NCBI GenBank assembly: GCA_020746835.1
Contig: JAGPNK010000009.1
Location: 1,860,001 to 1,924,000 of the forward strand
Origin: Stachybotrys elegans
Taxonomy: Eukaryota > Ascomycota > Sordariomycetes > Hypocreales > Stachybotryaceae
Reading direction: 5' to 3'
DNA length: 64,000 bases
In this document: positions 48,635-60,381 of the stretch, piece by piece
Layout of the letters: the number at the start of each line of letters is the position of its first letter
Numbering within the stretch: the stretch's first letter is position 1
Position numbers and translations under genes: made by a program
Notes under the pieces: model-generated
What the model was told of the DNA's origin: nothing
The model's database searches: none
The model's input: only the letters and a program-made list of their open reading frames with translations

Positions 48635-49194
48635 TCATAGTACTGTACGCCACATTAGACTGCGGCTAGGTAGAAATGAAATAGACCGGCCTCTACCGAG
48701 TGCTCTTAGAGTACGGATGGCATGATGATACTTTTAATGATCTTCCATTCTCATTTAAGGACTTGAACGTGCTTGTACTGGCGAATGGGCTGCTAGACGC
48801 TACATATTTCTATCATTTCAGTAACGGCCTCGGAAATGCTCTAATGTTCCATGCACATAGACCGCGTGTCCTTTGTATCACTTATATGGTTGCTTTAACG
48901 GACACTTCCTTCCATCTATCTCATAGAACCCTTGCAAGAGTTCACAATATCATTGTGAGTCTATCTTGATTGTCATGTCGTTTCCCAACGTAGCCAGATT
49001 TACCATAACTTGGTCCAGTTGAGAGCGGGTGCAAGTCATACTGAGAGATACTCTGCAGGTACCTGACCGCTCTCCCAATGACAAAGGAATGACTGGGGGG
49101 TTCATGCTTTTATCGAGGTTGGAACTTGTGTCCAGGGACAACGGGGTTGATGTAGTATCTGACGACATCACTTCCCCAACGTCCGAGCAGCCCC
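48635..49194. other. Intergenic, convergent 3' ends
   Basis: Spacer between P450-c (+) and the MYB gene (-). ORFs at 48700-48969 lack a proper start and any motif. Nothing else seen. Confidence 0.5.
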
Positions 49195-50458
49195 CTAATG
49201 GTTGGGCCATGGAGTCAAAAGGAGAGAAGAGTGCCGGGTCAACTCCTGCAGAGCTTCCATCTGACTATGTATCAGCGCGGGCGAGCTTCGTGATTGCTTT
49301 GGGCTGTGACACTTACTGAAGATTGTTTCAAGGGAATCTTTGGTCAAAATAATGTCCTTGCCCCTTCTTTGGAGGCCGATGTCGATCGAAGTAGGGATTT
49401 GCCCAAGGAAGCTGGTAATATGGATATCGTTGCCTGCAGCTGGATACATTTCTTCCGCTAGATGCTTGGTTAGCGCAGGCAATGCTTGGACACGGTTGGC
49501 AGGGAGGCACGTACCACTCCCATCGCCTGGTGAGTCCCATGGTATTTGCATACCATCAGCACCCTGAAGCGTGTCATGTGTTACATCAGAGAGGGGCGCC
49601 AGTGAGTTGCCGGTCTCGAACTGATCTCTTCGCTCGTTGGCCATGCACATATCCTCTGCATTTCCTCGGTCGTCGTTCCCATCGTCCGAGATGCTATCAT
49701 CATCCCCATCATCCCAGTCGGGAAGCTCTTCGTAGGTTTGCTTCCAAGGGAGAGACGAGTATTTGTCAGTGGACATATTGGTGTCGGGATTATTTGCTTG
49801 CTCCGAGTTTGTAGTGGTTATTGTCTTCGCGTTCTTATGTCTCGAGCGGAGTGTCGAGTAACGATTTTTTAATGCCAGCGTATTTCTCTTCGGTACATGG
49901 TGACCTGCGATGGTCTTCCAATTTGTGCCGTGGGTAAGGACCGCGTGAAGTAAACTTTCATCCTAGAAAGTTATCAGTCATAGGTAAGTAGGAAGGCAAC
50001 GAGCCTGCAAATACCTCTTCGGGAGTCCAGTCACAGTAATTGATGTTTGGATCTAACACTTGGCTCCAGTGGCTGGAGCATTGGTCGGCGTTTCTTGATC
50101 TAACATCGCTAGCAACTTGTGCCCAGCTTGGACCGTACTTCTGCACTGCTTTCATGAGACGCTCATCCTCTTCTCTGGACCACGGCCCCTTCATTGTGTG
50201 TTCAGCCAGGGTATTCCACCACCTTCTCCTGCAGTCCTTGTTGGAGCGCCCAGGTACAAGCATTGCAAGCTCCCGCCAGAGTAGAGGGCGTGATTGCGCA
50301 AGAGCTGTTGATCTGTGAGCTCGGAGTCGAATTTCGCCCTTTTGGGCTGGTACAACGTGGATATTACCATCTTTTACAGCTGCAGAAAGACGAGCATCTT
50401 CTTCCGCAGTCCAGTTTCTTCTCATGCGAGCCATGATGGCCGTTGGAGGAATATACAA
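49195..50458 (-). CDS. Three-repeat MYB-type (R1R2R3-like) DNA-binding protein
   Basis: Two exons on the minus strand, 50458-50015 and 49962-49195; 403 aa. Three MYB/SANT repeats: the first (NWTAEEDARLSAAVKDG...LLWRELAMLVPGRSNKDC) has a roughly 20-residue insert; the second is GPWSREEDERLMKAVQKYGPSW; the third is split by the intron (DWTPEE joined to DESLLHAVLTHGTNWKTIA). Tryptophan spacing fits DNA binding. An acidic stretch (PDWDDGDDDSISDDGNDD) may be an activation region. Start may be ATG 50458 or 50434. The C-terminus is uncertain: a GTAAGT donor near 49311 and an acceptor about 50 nt on would replace the last residues by a short tail. It lies inside the cluster and may regulate it, though MYB proteins are rarer there than zinc-cluster regulators. 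Confidence 0.85.
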
Positions 50459-51310
50459 CGCGTCTTGAGGTTAATCCTAGTGATCTGTAGACATAGTGCG
50501 ACAGTGGATACACTTGGGTATATAATTAACTAGGAAGACCGTGTGTGTTACACTCCGTCATCCTTCCCCAGAACAACAGCTGCGTGTAATTGGACCATCG
50601 GACACTTTCTGATCCTCAGATCCTATCTGCAAACAGACTACGCCGCAAAGGCGGAGCTTACCATCTCTCGGTGCCTAACGCTCGGTCTAGACCTCGGATG
50701 CCGGCATTTGCTGGTTAGGTGACCTCTGTAGGAATCTCGCTTATTATGACGCAGCTTGGCAAAATATCTCGTTTGCTTCAAGGCACTTTCGGAAGTGACA
50801 TGATGATAATCTGACATGGTGGGCCGGATTGAACACGTCGCTTACAGCAATGGAAACTTGCATACCATGTCATACTATGGACCTCTCGCTTACGGCTACG
50901 GTTCTGGGGAACCCATAACCATAATTGTCTGACATCCGTGGGTTTCTCTTGCAAACACCCCGCTTACGATAATGCTTGTCAGATATTTATATGTCGCCGG
51001 TCTGACATGGTGTGTTACATTATGCACCTACCGCATATAGGATAAAGACGTGGTCTGACTTTTGTCAACCCCATGGGGCAGTGTCGGCGCAGTGGACTGT
51101 TCATCTTGGCGCGCAGGCCTACGGCGAACAACATTTCTGGTCACACCATGGCCACGAAACTAAGCCGTTACAAGTGTTGGGGTGGCATTTAGCTTCCGTA
51201 TTACAGTTAAGCTTAATCTTATCCTAGGCACGTCGGCGCGCGGACACTTATTGATTCAATGACAACTTATGCAATACTTTAAGATACGAAATACAGTGAC
51301 ATGTCTATAG
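50459..51310. other. Intergenic with short repeated motifs
   Basis: About 850 nt upstream of the MYB gene and downstream of the SDR. CGCTTA followed by a few variable bases and A(C/T)G/ATG occurs four times (50737, 50838, 50886, 50960), and CTGACAT occurs about 50810, 50939 and 51001. No gene supported. Confidence 0.55.
50737..51010. repeat. Degenerate repeat array with CGCTTAC and CTGACAT words
   Basis: TCGCTTATTATGACG (50737), TCGCTTACAGCAATG (50838), TCGCTTACGGCTACG (50886) and CCGCTTACGATAATG (50960) are variants of one 15-nt word, interleaved with CTGACATGGTG, CTGACATCCGTG and CTGACATGGTG. Order and spacing are partly conserved, suggesting an eroded tandem duplication, possibly of regulator sites. 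Confidence 0.5.
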
Positions 51311-52392
51311 TTATCCCTCACGAAGACCCTCTAGAACCTTGAGTGGGTTGGCAAATTGCAACTCTGCCATGGTCTCGTCCCAAAGTCTTTCGGTAACAGC
51401 TTTGCCTTCAGCGTCGTACAGGCTTGGGGCAAACCTAAACTATGTTTAGTAAGATTTCAAGTTGATCACTAATTGACTTACGGGTGGATCTCCCAGCTCA
51501 TAATGAAGCATCCATGTGATTCTCTGCCCTTCTTGACAGCAGCATCTAGGTATGTCGACGCGCCATCTGGTATGGTTCGGCCAGCTATAGCCCCAAAGAC
51601 TGCTGCACCAATTTTCGCTCCCCCTTTAGCATCTCGGGTCAGGTCAGTACCCTTGACAAAGCCAGGGTCAGCGACGTTGACAATGACGTCGTCTGCCGAG
51701 ACGTAGTCAACCAGCTTCCAAAGAAACATGTGCATCAGCAGCTTTGACGTATTGTATCGGTCGATTGGGTCAAAGGTTGCTGGGTCATCAAAGGATGCCA
51801 AGAGCGGCACCTTGTTCTTGTTGGGGAACTTGGCTGCCAGAGCAAGCGCGGCGCCCGAGATGGTCAGCCGGCCTGGGCTCCCAGAAGGTGACTTGGACTT
51901 GAGCGAAGGAAGCAGCAGAGTAGCGAGCAGAACAGTGGACAGGTAGTTGATCTGAATGGCTTCCTCGTGCCCAGTGCTACCGACTGTCCCAAACTGCAAC
52001 TTGCGCACACCGGCGTTGAGAATGACAATGTCGAGACGAGATAGCTGAGTATTGACTTGCTTGGCAAACTCCTGGATCGAGTCATATGAGCTCATATCCA
52101 GGGACCAGACTTCGATCTTCGCCTTTGGGTACAAAGCGCTGAGCTCAGAAGCAGCCGCTTTTCCTTTGGACGAGGATCGGACAGCCAAAATCAAATGCGA
52201 CAGCTTGAAGGAGAGCAACTGCTTCGAGGCTTCCAGCCCAAGGCCAGTGTTGCCTCCAGTAATGATTGCGACTTTGCCATTGAGGTTCGTGCTCTGGCTG
52301 AGATGCTGCGCCTTGGCTCGAAACTGATTGTGGAAGAATACCTTGGGGAAGAAGGGAGCGGTCGAAGGCTCCAAATCCTTGGAGCCAACCAT
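51311..52392 (-). CDS. Short-chain dehydrogenase/reductase (retinol dehydrogenase-like)
   Basis: Two exons on the minus strand, 52392-51482 and 51434-51311; 344 aa. Rossmann motif VAIITGGNTGLGLEA binds the dinucleotide; LILAVRSSSKGK with its Arg suggests NADPH; NAG in IVILNAGV; catalytic Ser in RLTISGAAL and YxxxK as YNTSK. All catalytic residues are present. The second exon supplies the family end VTERLWDETMAEL. The start at 52392 (MVGSKDLEP) is preferred over 52425. It probably oxidises a secondary alcohol or reduces a ketone of the meroterpenoid. It is divergent from the fungal-specific regulator gene, within the cluster. Confidence 0.92.
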
Positions 52393-53031
52393 GATGATAG
52401 CAAATGAGCAGACAAGATGTGCCACAATCGGTTAAGGCCATCAATTGACCACGCCAAGCATCATATATAAAATCAACACGGTCAGTCTACACCCTTGATG
52501 CATCCTTCATCGTTTATCCAAAATGGCATACAGTTCACATAAGCCATTGTTTCCCGGTATTAAGCACCAATCCAACCTGGTATCTCCGGTGGGACAGAGT
52601 AGGTTGATCGTAACCTAAAGCGGCATACAATCCTACGGCTGAAAATGGTCTCGAACGTCATATTAGGCGTGGCGCAATGCCGTGTTTGTGACACACGGAC
52701 GCATCATTGGCACTAAACCTAAAATGGCATACAATGTCTGATAAGCCGGAGTCTTCGTTTATGCCGGTGATATCTCGTTTAGCAACAAGTACCTTTACCC
52801 GGAGTCCCTTCCAGCTCGAGTTCCCGCGATGAGTACCTTGGGCTTTGGTACTGCCTGTCTACCATGGTATTGCATTTGGGCACCCATCCTCGCACAACAC
52901 GCCACTGTACCGCATCCGGCACCACACCACCAACCAACCCCTCATGAGACGTAAGCTTTCGTGTCCTTGCCTCGCAAACCCCGTAAGAACAAGCCAAAGC
53001 AACTGCTACATGCTCCTGCCACTTGGACTCG
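52393..53031. promoter_or_regulatory. Divergent promoter, SDR / fungal-specific regulator, with repeated GGCATACA sites
   Basis: About 640 nt. The word AAATGGCATACA (or its variant AAAGCGGCATACA) occurs at 52521, 52618 and 52719, all on the plus strand, about 100 nt apart; the first and third copies are also followed by ATAAGCC. A plus-strand ORF at 52845-53060 is not supported. Confidence 0.6.
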
Positions 53032-54522
53032 ATGCTGCCATTCTTAGTTTTTACGGATAAATCGAGGCCCGACGACGAGACGCGGAAATTCATCAGGAGC
53101 CATGTTATGCTAGGGAAGAACCGCAGAAAGGCTCCACCGCCAACGTCACCTGAGAAGAGAGTCGGGCATGCTTCTCCCCTCTACTCGGTATCCGGCACAG
53201 TCAAGTCCCAAGGGTCAAGAACTGGAGCCAGGTTAGCCATCCCAGCCAAAGTCGGGTCCGACTTATCGACCATCCAATTTGCCGACGATGTAGACCCTGG
53301 CATGGTAGCGACAGTAATCCGATGTGAGTGTACCAGCCCAGTATGCTGCGGCAGTAGCTTACCATGACTTGTTTCCATTCAGTTTCCTCTATTGCAAAGC
53401 GGACCTTGTTCCCCTTATCTCGTTACATTTTGTTCAAAAGAAGAGAGGAAAATTGGGTCGAGCCCCTGGCCTTCGATTCGCTCTACCTCCACGCCATCAT
53501 CTTCTCAACACACCAATACTTTGAGTCCATCCGTGGAGGCACAAATTTCCCGAACCCAAGAACATCGATACATCTACAAAAGACTTTGAGATTGCTTCGC
53601 AACAGGCTATCGAGTGATAATGAGCAAGCGAGGCTATCGCCATCTACAGCCACGGTCGTCATGACACTGGCTGCGCATGCTCATTTCATCGGTGATCCTG
53701 CATCTGCAAATCATCACTTGCTGGGCCTTCAAAAAATTGTCCAACTAAGGGGAGGCATTACATCATTTTCCGACAATACCAAACTTGCCGTAGAACTACT
53801 CAGGTTTGTTCAACATTTCCGAGGCACACTGCAAGGCTGACAGTTGAACCCGGCCTAGATGCGATTTGGGTATTGCCCTAGATGCTGGCTCAACCCCCGT
53901 CTTTATTGGAGAGGCTTCTAGAGTCAGCCGTGGAGTAACGGAGCCCCTGGTTCTGGAAAATGAATTATCAATGGACGCATATCTCTCTGTTATGCTTCTC
54001 CAGCACATCGATGATGTGTTGATTGACATCTGGCAAGTTATGGCAAGATTTTGTTTTCTGATTAATCGAGCCGACATATCCAAGGAGCAGATTTCCACAG
54101 AGTTATACATGGAAAGCATGTGCTCGGTCATGTACCGACTTATGGCATCTGAGTACGTGGTCGGCTCAACCTCCGAAGCTATACGGCTTGGGCTTCTTGC
54201 CTTCTCGAGCACTGTTTTTCTTCAGTGGAAGGGCCTTGGTCGGCCATACAAGTACCTTCAAGGTCGGTATATGAGTACTCTCGTCAACTTGAATCAGTCA
54301 GATTTCCCCTCTTATCTTCTCCTGTGGCTGTTCATGGTTGGCGCGATCTCTGTACTGGGGACAGACGAAGTTCAGCTAATTGTTTCATGGCTGCCACCAA
54401 AGGGCACTTCCAACCTGCCTGCCTCATGGGAGAAGATGAAACACATCCTTAGCGGCTACATGTGGATACACGCTATACATGATCAAGCAGGAGAAAAGGT
54501 CTTTAGGTCGGTGTTTGTATAA
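53032..54522 (+). CDS. Fungal-specific transcription-factor-like protein (Fungal_trans_2 type) without zinc cluster
   Basis: Three exons: 53032-53323, 53383-53803, 53859-54522; 458 aa (461 if ATG 53023 is used). The N-terminus FLVFTDKSRPDDETRKFIRSHVMLGKNRRKAP is the conserved start of a large fungal family that lacks the Zn2Cys6 domain but has the Fungal_trans_2-like middle region (LAFDSLYLHAIIFSTHQYFES, HLLGLQKIVQLRGGI). Splicing restores frame at both GTGAGT and GTTTGT donors. Basic residues at 20-40 could act in DNA or nuclear import. It sits divergent to the SDR in the cluster and is a candidate pathway regulator, together with the MYB protein. Family function is mostly inferred. Confidence 0.83.
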
Positions 54523-54928
54523 CGATGGCAAGACAGACTCATATCGCGTGTATCAGTAGAGGGTTAAATGACTAGGGCCTTGTTTGGGTGAAATCGAAAC
54601 CTGAATGAATTGAGGGCAGATTGGAATAATACAAATATACCCTGTCAACAAATTTGAATAAACCCATTGATATATACAACAAACAGCTTTTCACTTAGTG
54701 AGAAAGAGAATTTTGAGGTTGAGATAGCGGAGCCACAGTATTAACCAGATTATTATTCATCCTTTTATCCTGGAGATAGACGTTTCCTTTACATGGCTAT
54801 TCCCATCCGTTTTGACACACAAGAGAGAAGATGTGTAGGAAGTATGTTCTAGTTAGACACAGCATCCTATCCAAGAGTAAACGCAGACGAAAAATGCTTT
54901 CAACTATTACCTACGTGGTATGTGAATT
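54523..54928. other. Intergenic, convergent 3' ends
   Basis: AT-rich spacer between the regulator gene (+) and the MFS exporter (-). No gene, repeat or RNA seen. Confidence 0.55.
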
Positions 54929-56560
54929 TTATAGACTCTTCATATCAAACTTCCCTCTCAGTAGTGCTCCATACTTCAAGAACAGTAACGGTATCGGGAT
55001 CATTGCAGTGGCAATAAACCCCAATAGGCTGTTACCCCAGCCGACTCCAAGACTAGCAAACAGTCTTAGCCCAGCCAACGGCAAGAGACCACCGCCGATT
55101 GACCGCACGACTGTATTCGCTGCCAATGCACTGGCAGAGTAAATGCCAAAGCAATCGATGAGATATAGACAGATCGACATGAACATGATGACGTTGCCGA
55201 CTCCCATTAGTGTCATGCCAAGGATCGGCACAATCCAATGGACGTGATATTCGGCTGACCAACCGTACATGAACAGCCCTGCTGGGAGGAAGAGTCCTCC
55301 TATCGGCGTTAATTGAAGGCGCACCTCCGGGACAAGCGTCTTTCCACCCGCAGTAGTTGTTTTGATCGCCCGGTCGGTGACAATTGAAGTGGCGAGAACT
55401 CCAATGAGTGAGCCTATGCCCATGCCAAGAAAGACAAGCCCAGAAAGACTACCTCTGATCCCATATTGTTGGCTAAACACTTGGGTTACCGAAGAAAACA
55501 TGAGATATATGTATCCGTACACAACCGCCAGGTGGAGGGCGAATACGAGGCCGATTGGGGTCAGGAAGAGAAGCTTGGCCGGCCGGACAATTCCACGTTT
55601 TATCTTGCCCCATGGAGTCAGCCCGTCGTCGAGCTCGTGCCGAAGATTCTCGTTTCCAGTAGCTTCTTTCAAACGGTCGACCTTGCGCTGCAGCAGGATA
55701 GGCGCGTACGTCTCGGTGCCAAATATGAAGAGTCCCACGGTGACTACTCCGGCGACAATAACCATAAGCCAAAAGTTCCAGCGCCACCCCATGGCCGAGG
55801 TGAGAAAGCCAGCAATTATTGGTCCAACAACAGGACCTAAAAGAGGCCCGACAGCAAAGCCTGCCATGAAAGCCCCTCGTCTCTCCGGGGGAACTAGGTC
55901 GGCAATGGAAGCTCCGCCGTTGGTGATGGGACAGGAGCCAAAAAATCCAGCGAGGAATCGGAAACCGATCAGAGATTCTAGCGAGGGTGCCAAAGCACAC
56001 GCGACCATAAAAGCAACAAACCCGACGTTTGCGATGTGGTAGACGATGAGTCTGCCGTAGATTTCAGACATCGGGGCGAAGACGAGTGGTCCAAAGGCGG
56101 ACTGGGCACATGTGTTAGCACAAGCGAGGGAGAATTCTTTAGGGAGCTCTTACCCCAAGTACAAATATGGACACGATGAAGGCTGCAAGCTCGGGGCTAT
56201 CCCGATCAAACTCCTCCATTATTTGAGGCACACCAGGCGCAATAATAGCTGCAAACGTATCAGATTTCATTTGGCCTCAAAAGAGTGCTTGATATACTGA
56301 CACGAAGACAAGGGATTTAAAAATGCTAGAAAGGTGAGTATTCCAGCGTTGGTGTAAATGCGCAATTTTGGCCAGTTATACGGGTGATCTGGGTTATCAT
56401 CCACTGGCCAGGCAATGGTGTCTTGGTCCCCGCTGCGCAGCACACTCATTTCCATTCCATCCAATCGCTGAGGGTCCAGATTTTGCGGCGGTCTGAATTC
56501 ATTCGAAGTCTCCTCTACTCCTTGGGAAGAAATGGGGTGCTGCTTGGTATCTGAAGACAT
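54929..56560 (-). CDS. MFS transporter, DHA1 (drug:H+ antiporter) type
   Basis: Three exons on the minus strand: 56560-56302, 56248-56154, 56101-54929; 508 aa. A polar N-terminus of about 70 residues with HPYNWPKLR precedes 12 membrane segments. Signatures include FAPMSEIYGRLIVYHIAN (motif A), RFLAGFFGSCPITNGGASIADL and GPLLGPVVGPIIAGFL (motif C of antiporters). These match the Flu1/Tpo-like DHA1 group that exports fungal metabolites or drugs by proton antiport at the plasma membrane. At the right border of the cluster, it is a likely exporter or self-protection pump for the product. Splice donors GTCAGT and GTAAGA restore SSIIAPGVPQIMEEF and VLGSAFGPLVFAP. Confidence 0.93.
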
Positions 56561-58312
56561 TTCGTATTATTCCGTGTGGCGATGCATATCTGGTAAAGGT
56601 GTAAGAATGCTATTCAGATGAGAGGCAAGTGAGCATCGGGCAGTGGCGGAATGTGGTATTAGCAAAGCCATTAAATGGGAGCCAAGTAAATAGGCAGAAT
56701 ATACCATACCTGATTCACCCGGTGTTCCTCTGCCCGGTGTTAACGGACTTAGAGGCTGCTCTAAGCACCGCATCTCGTTATACTAAAATTAGAACCTGTA
56801 AAACCTTTACGGACACGGTAGATTAAATTGCGTCTGCTCCTTGCAGGTCAATGGTCAAGCAGCGAGTTTATCCATTCCATACACTAAATTGGCCAGGAAT
56901 CTTCTGTAGTATGACCGACACTGGATCCGATCTTGAATCTTTACCCTGATGACCGCATCGGCGTGTTAAGAGGGTGCATTACTCTTGTATTGTTGCAAAG
57001 GAAGATCGCCTTGTGTAAGAACATCTGTAATTGACTTCAAAAAGGTAATACGCTATATTTTTAGTCCTTATGGACTCCATCACATTGTCGATATTTGAAC
57101 AATGGAGGATACTGGCTTACATGGTCATTCATTCCACCACCCACAGCTTAGGAAGCTGACACAGAAATATAAATCACGAGAAGCTTGAAACGGAGAGGCT
57201 CGGCGGCGAGTGTAAAATATTCCTTCTGGTCGACGTGTGTTCTCGCATCAGGCCATGTGGCAGAAGATGGGGAAAGTTATTAATGCTATGCTCAATTCAC
57301 TCTCCTGCCAAGTACTGGTCAGCAGTTGGCGATATTGTCGCACTCAAAGCTCTATCGAAGTCAGCAATGGCGAAATGAGCGCCTTTGCAAGCTTTACCAA
57401 TGAAGCCCTTCTTGCCCTGAGCATCCGGCTGTTTCAGGATCTTGTCATTCTAGCCAGCTTACAGATACTCTACTCTGGTGCGGAGGTCGAGGAACTAGTT
57501 CTCAAAAGCTCGGAACGGGATTGTAGCCGCATAACCTATGGTCATATTCAAGCGTCCTGGCGTTGAAGAGGTGTTCCCTTTTTCAGTCTTGATGGGACGT
57601 GGTGCAAGTTGAAGAGGGTTATTAGGATAACAGATACTAGTGGGATGCAACTTCACTGAGGTACGAAATATGGTACCAACTAATATATCTATAAGGTGCT
57701 ATGCCGGATCTCCCGACCATATGCCCCAATGGAATAGAGACTATCAAGTTTGAGATGGCCACTGCCTTGTAGCTATATCTAGAAGAACTTGCTTTTACCT
57801 TTGTTACTTTCTTACAAATAGATTAAAGGATTAGATAAAACCTTGCTTTAGCATCTGCTTTCCATTACCTTGTAGGTATTACTATATCCCTTTGCCTCAT
57901 TAGGCAAGTGAATGAAGTCCCCTGGACTAAAGCCTGACATGGTGGTCACAGCCAAAGCAAGATGTACGATTGTAAAACCCATGCAGGAACATGTACCCTC
58001 ACTATATGGCAACCTCTGATATTTCTTACCAACTGGAATGATCCTGCCTACTCCCAGCCGGCTTCCACATTACTTGCTTCCAGTTACGGAGTCCATGGTA
58101 CTTGAAATTCTGTTTATATCAACATGGGAGTCCTAAATTTAGGGCAATCACTCGCTCCGAGCCTCCGTAACTCGTCTTGGTGGTGTCAACTTGGTTATCC
58201 GAGCTAGATACGTTCCATCCAGTTTGTCCTGCTGTGATCTACTTATTCCACACTACTGTTTGTGCCCGCTTTGTTGAACTTTCTAATCCATGCTATCGGG
58301 CATGGAATTACC
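56561..58312. other. Long AT-rich intergenic region, right border of the gene cluster
   Basis: About 1.75 kb with no convincing gene. An ORF at 57237-57566 (+) has no proper start, motif or splice support. Sequence is AT-rich and lacks clear repeats. It may hold the exporter's promoter and degenerate sequence. Confidence 0.55.
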
Positions 58313-60381
58313 TTACAAATCCCTATTAATAAATACTTTGGCATTAGGGTAAAAGTCAGCCAGCATCCTTGAGAAGGAATCTCGAGGGATTGTTTCCTCT
58401 GGCATATAGAGATCCTTTCCTGTCCATCGATTCCATATGCTTGGCTCAATCTCTTTTTCCCACTCCCAACCGTTCAATCCAGCCCGCCTCCTATTCCATC
58501 CGCTAAGAGCAGGAGGATGGTATCTCGAGTGCTCCTTTCGAAACTCAACAGAGGGGTGGACACTTTCGTTCGTGGTGCCAATCTTATTGCCGGCATCATC
58601 CGCCTTGAATTCCATGGGAGTTCTTGTCTTGACTTCAAACGGAATCAGATTCTTCATGAATTCGGGAGCCGAGACAATTGGCCCTAAAGCCCAATCATCC
58701 ACGCACTGGGCATTAGCAATAGTCGTAACAAGCTTCATGGTCATGTCGACAGGGATCTTGGAAAGGTTAGGAAGCTCAAAACCCAGCACGTTGATGCCGG
58801 CATGTTGCCTCGAATACTCCAGCAATTCATTGCGCGCTGCGATCTCTCGATTGATAAGTGTGCAGGATCCGCCCTTGTCTTCCACTGTATTGTCAAGCTG
58901 GATATGCGGCTTTATCTGGTCGCACATCCATGCCAAGGTGATGAGTGCAATTTCTGTTGCTGTTAGCGCCATTCAGAGACCACCAGATCGACTTACGTTC
59001 ACAGTCAAATTTCAGTCCTTGGAGAATCAGCGAGTTGCCTCCGCCAATGTTCATGTGAGCCCCAGGGAACCAGACCTGTTTCAGCTCTGGTTCTTGGAAT
59101 GTGTTGGGGTCTTGGCTTCTCAGCTGCTCATACATCTCTGCACTAATTAGGTCTTTCCATGCCTTTGTTATTTTCTTCTGGTCCAGCGATGGTGCTTTTA
59201 GTAAATCCCTCAGGTTGTCTGCAAGCTGGTGTAGGGTCCTGGTAGGGCTAGCGGGAGCCTGTTCATCGGCCTTGGGCATACACCAAAGGGTTGGGGAGAA
59301 ATGCACATCATTCTCGTCGAGCGCGAGTGCATGATAGGCATGTTTGATATCTATATAACCCCTTTGTTATTCTTTTCATTACAGTTAGTCGGGATTGCAT
59401 CGACTTACATCTGCTGAGGTCGGTATTGTGGAATCCGACGCTTTCCACCCCAAGATAGGAGAGGGGCGTGTTTCTGGCAAGCCAATTCACCCCTTGCTGT
59501 AGATGAGACATCGGGATTCCCAATGAACCAACGGTATCAAAGACGCCGACGACCTTGACGACTCTGGTAAATTCTGGAGGCAGCGAGTGGCTTATCCTGG
59601 TGGCACGGGTATCGCTTGAGAGAAAGCCGCCTCGCTGTCTGGCCGGATCAAAGCCCTTGACGCCCGTGATCCATTCCTGGTACTCCGGGGACTGTCGGAA
59701 GTCAAAGCTGTTGTTGTGGTCGGACTTTCGGTAGATATCGTACAGGATGGGGAAGTCAGCCAACTCCTGAGGCTGAATGATTCCAATATCGGTAATGAGT
59801 CCTGCTACTGCGCGGGCTGTGAAGGCTCCTCTGGAAAAGCCAAAACAGCAAATTTCATCATGAGGGGCGTAGTTGAGCACAATGAAAGTGTATGCTTCAA
59901 TAACGTCGGTGTGGAGGCCCTCGCCCACGGCCCCTTGCATCATCTTGCTCGTGAGATATGTCCCGCTCTTCGCACCGATGCCGGCGCTGTAATAGACAAC
60001 CTGCTGACAGTAGGCATCTCCATTGCTCCGGTCGATGTCTTTGTCCTTGTTTATGATGCCGGTTCGTGAAAAAGAGCGAGCGAGTCGTGTGACGTTTGAT
60101 GGGACGTTCTTTTGGTCTGTCACACTGGACTGCCAAGTGCCATCGCAGCAAATAATGAGGCGCTTAGGAGGGGTTTTGCGACCCTCGGGAGTGATGAGGC
60201 TTTCTTGTGATGCTTGTGACATATCCACTATTTCAAAGTCGTCACTAGCACCAGCCTGCCCTCCAAAGTATCGCCAAAGGGCCGATGTATTATTGCTTGA
60301 AGGGGATCTCGCATCGACAGACGTCGTCGGGGAAGAGCTGCTATACGCCGAGCTGGTCGGCGAGGTAGCTTTAGGAGACAT
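58313..60381 (-). CDS. DUF2235 (Tle1-like alpha/beta hydrolase) protein
   Basis: Three exons on the minus strand: 60381-59409, 59350-58997, 58953-58313; 655 aa. After a Ser/Thr-rich N-terminus comes the domain start RLIICCDGTWQSS, typical of DUF2235. The nucleophile elbow is CFGFSRGAFTARAVAGL (GxSxG with Ser), a catalytic Asp is in VVGVFDTVGSLGIP, and the C-terminal part has FPGAHMNIGGG, whose His completes the triad. The family shares the fold of bacterial phospholipase effectors (Tle1), but fungal members have unknown cellular roles. No signal peptide is seen. It lies outside the biosynthetic cluster. Confidence 0.88.

Noticed and set aside
49195..49776. Separate 193-aa acidic protein
   Set aside because: The frame continues upstream through the third MYB repeat to a clear acceptor at 49963; it is exon 2 of the MYB gene.
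57237..57566. 109-aa plus-strand ORF in the AT-rich right flank
   Set aside because: Starts at a non-ATG codon, has no domain and no neighbouring exons.
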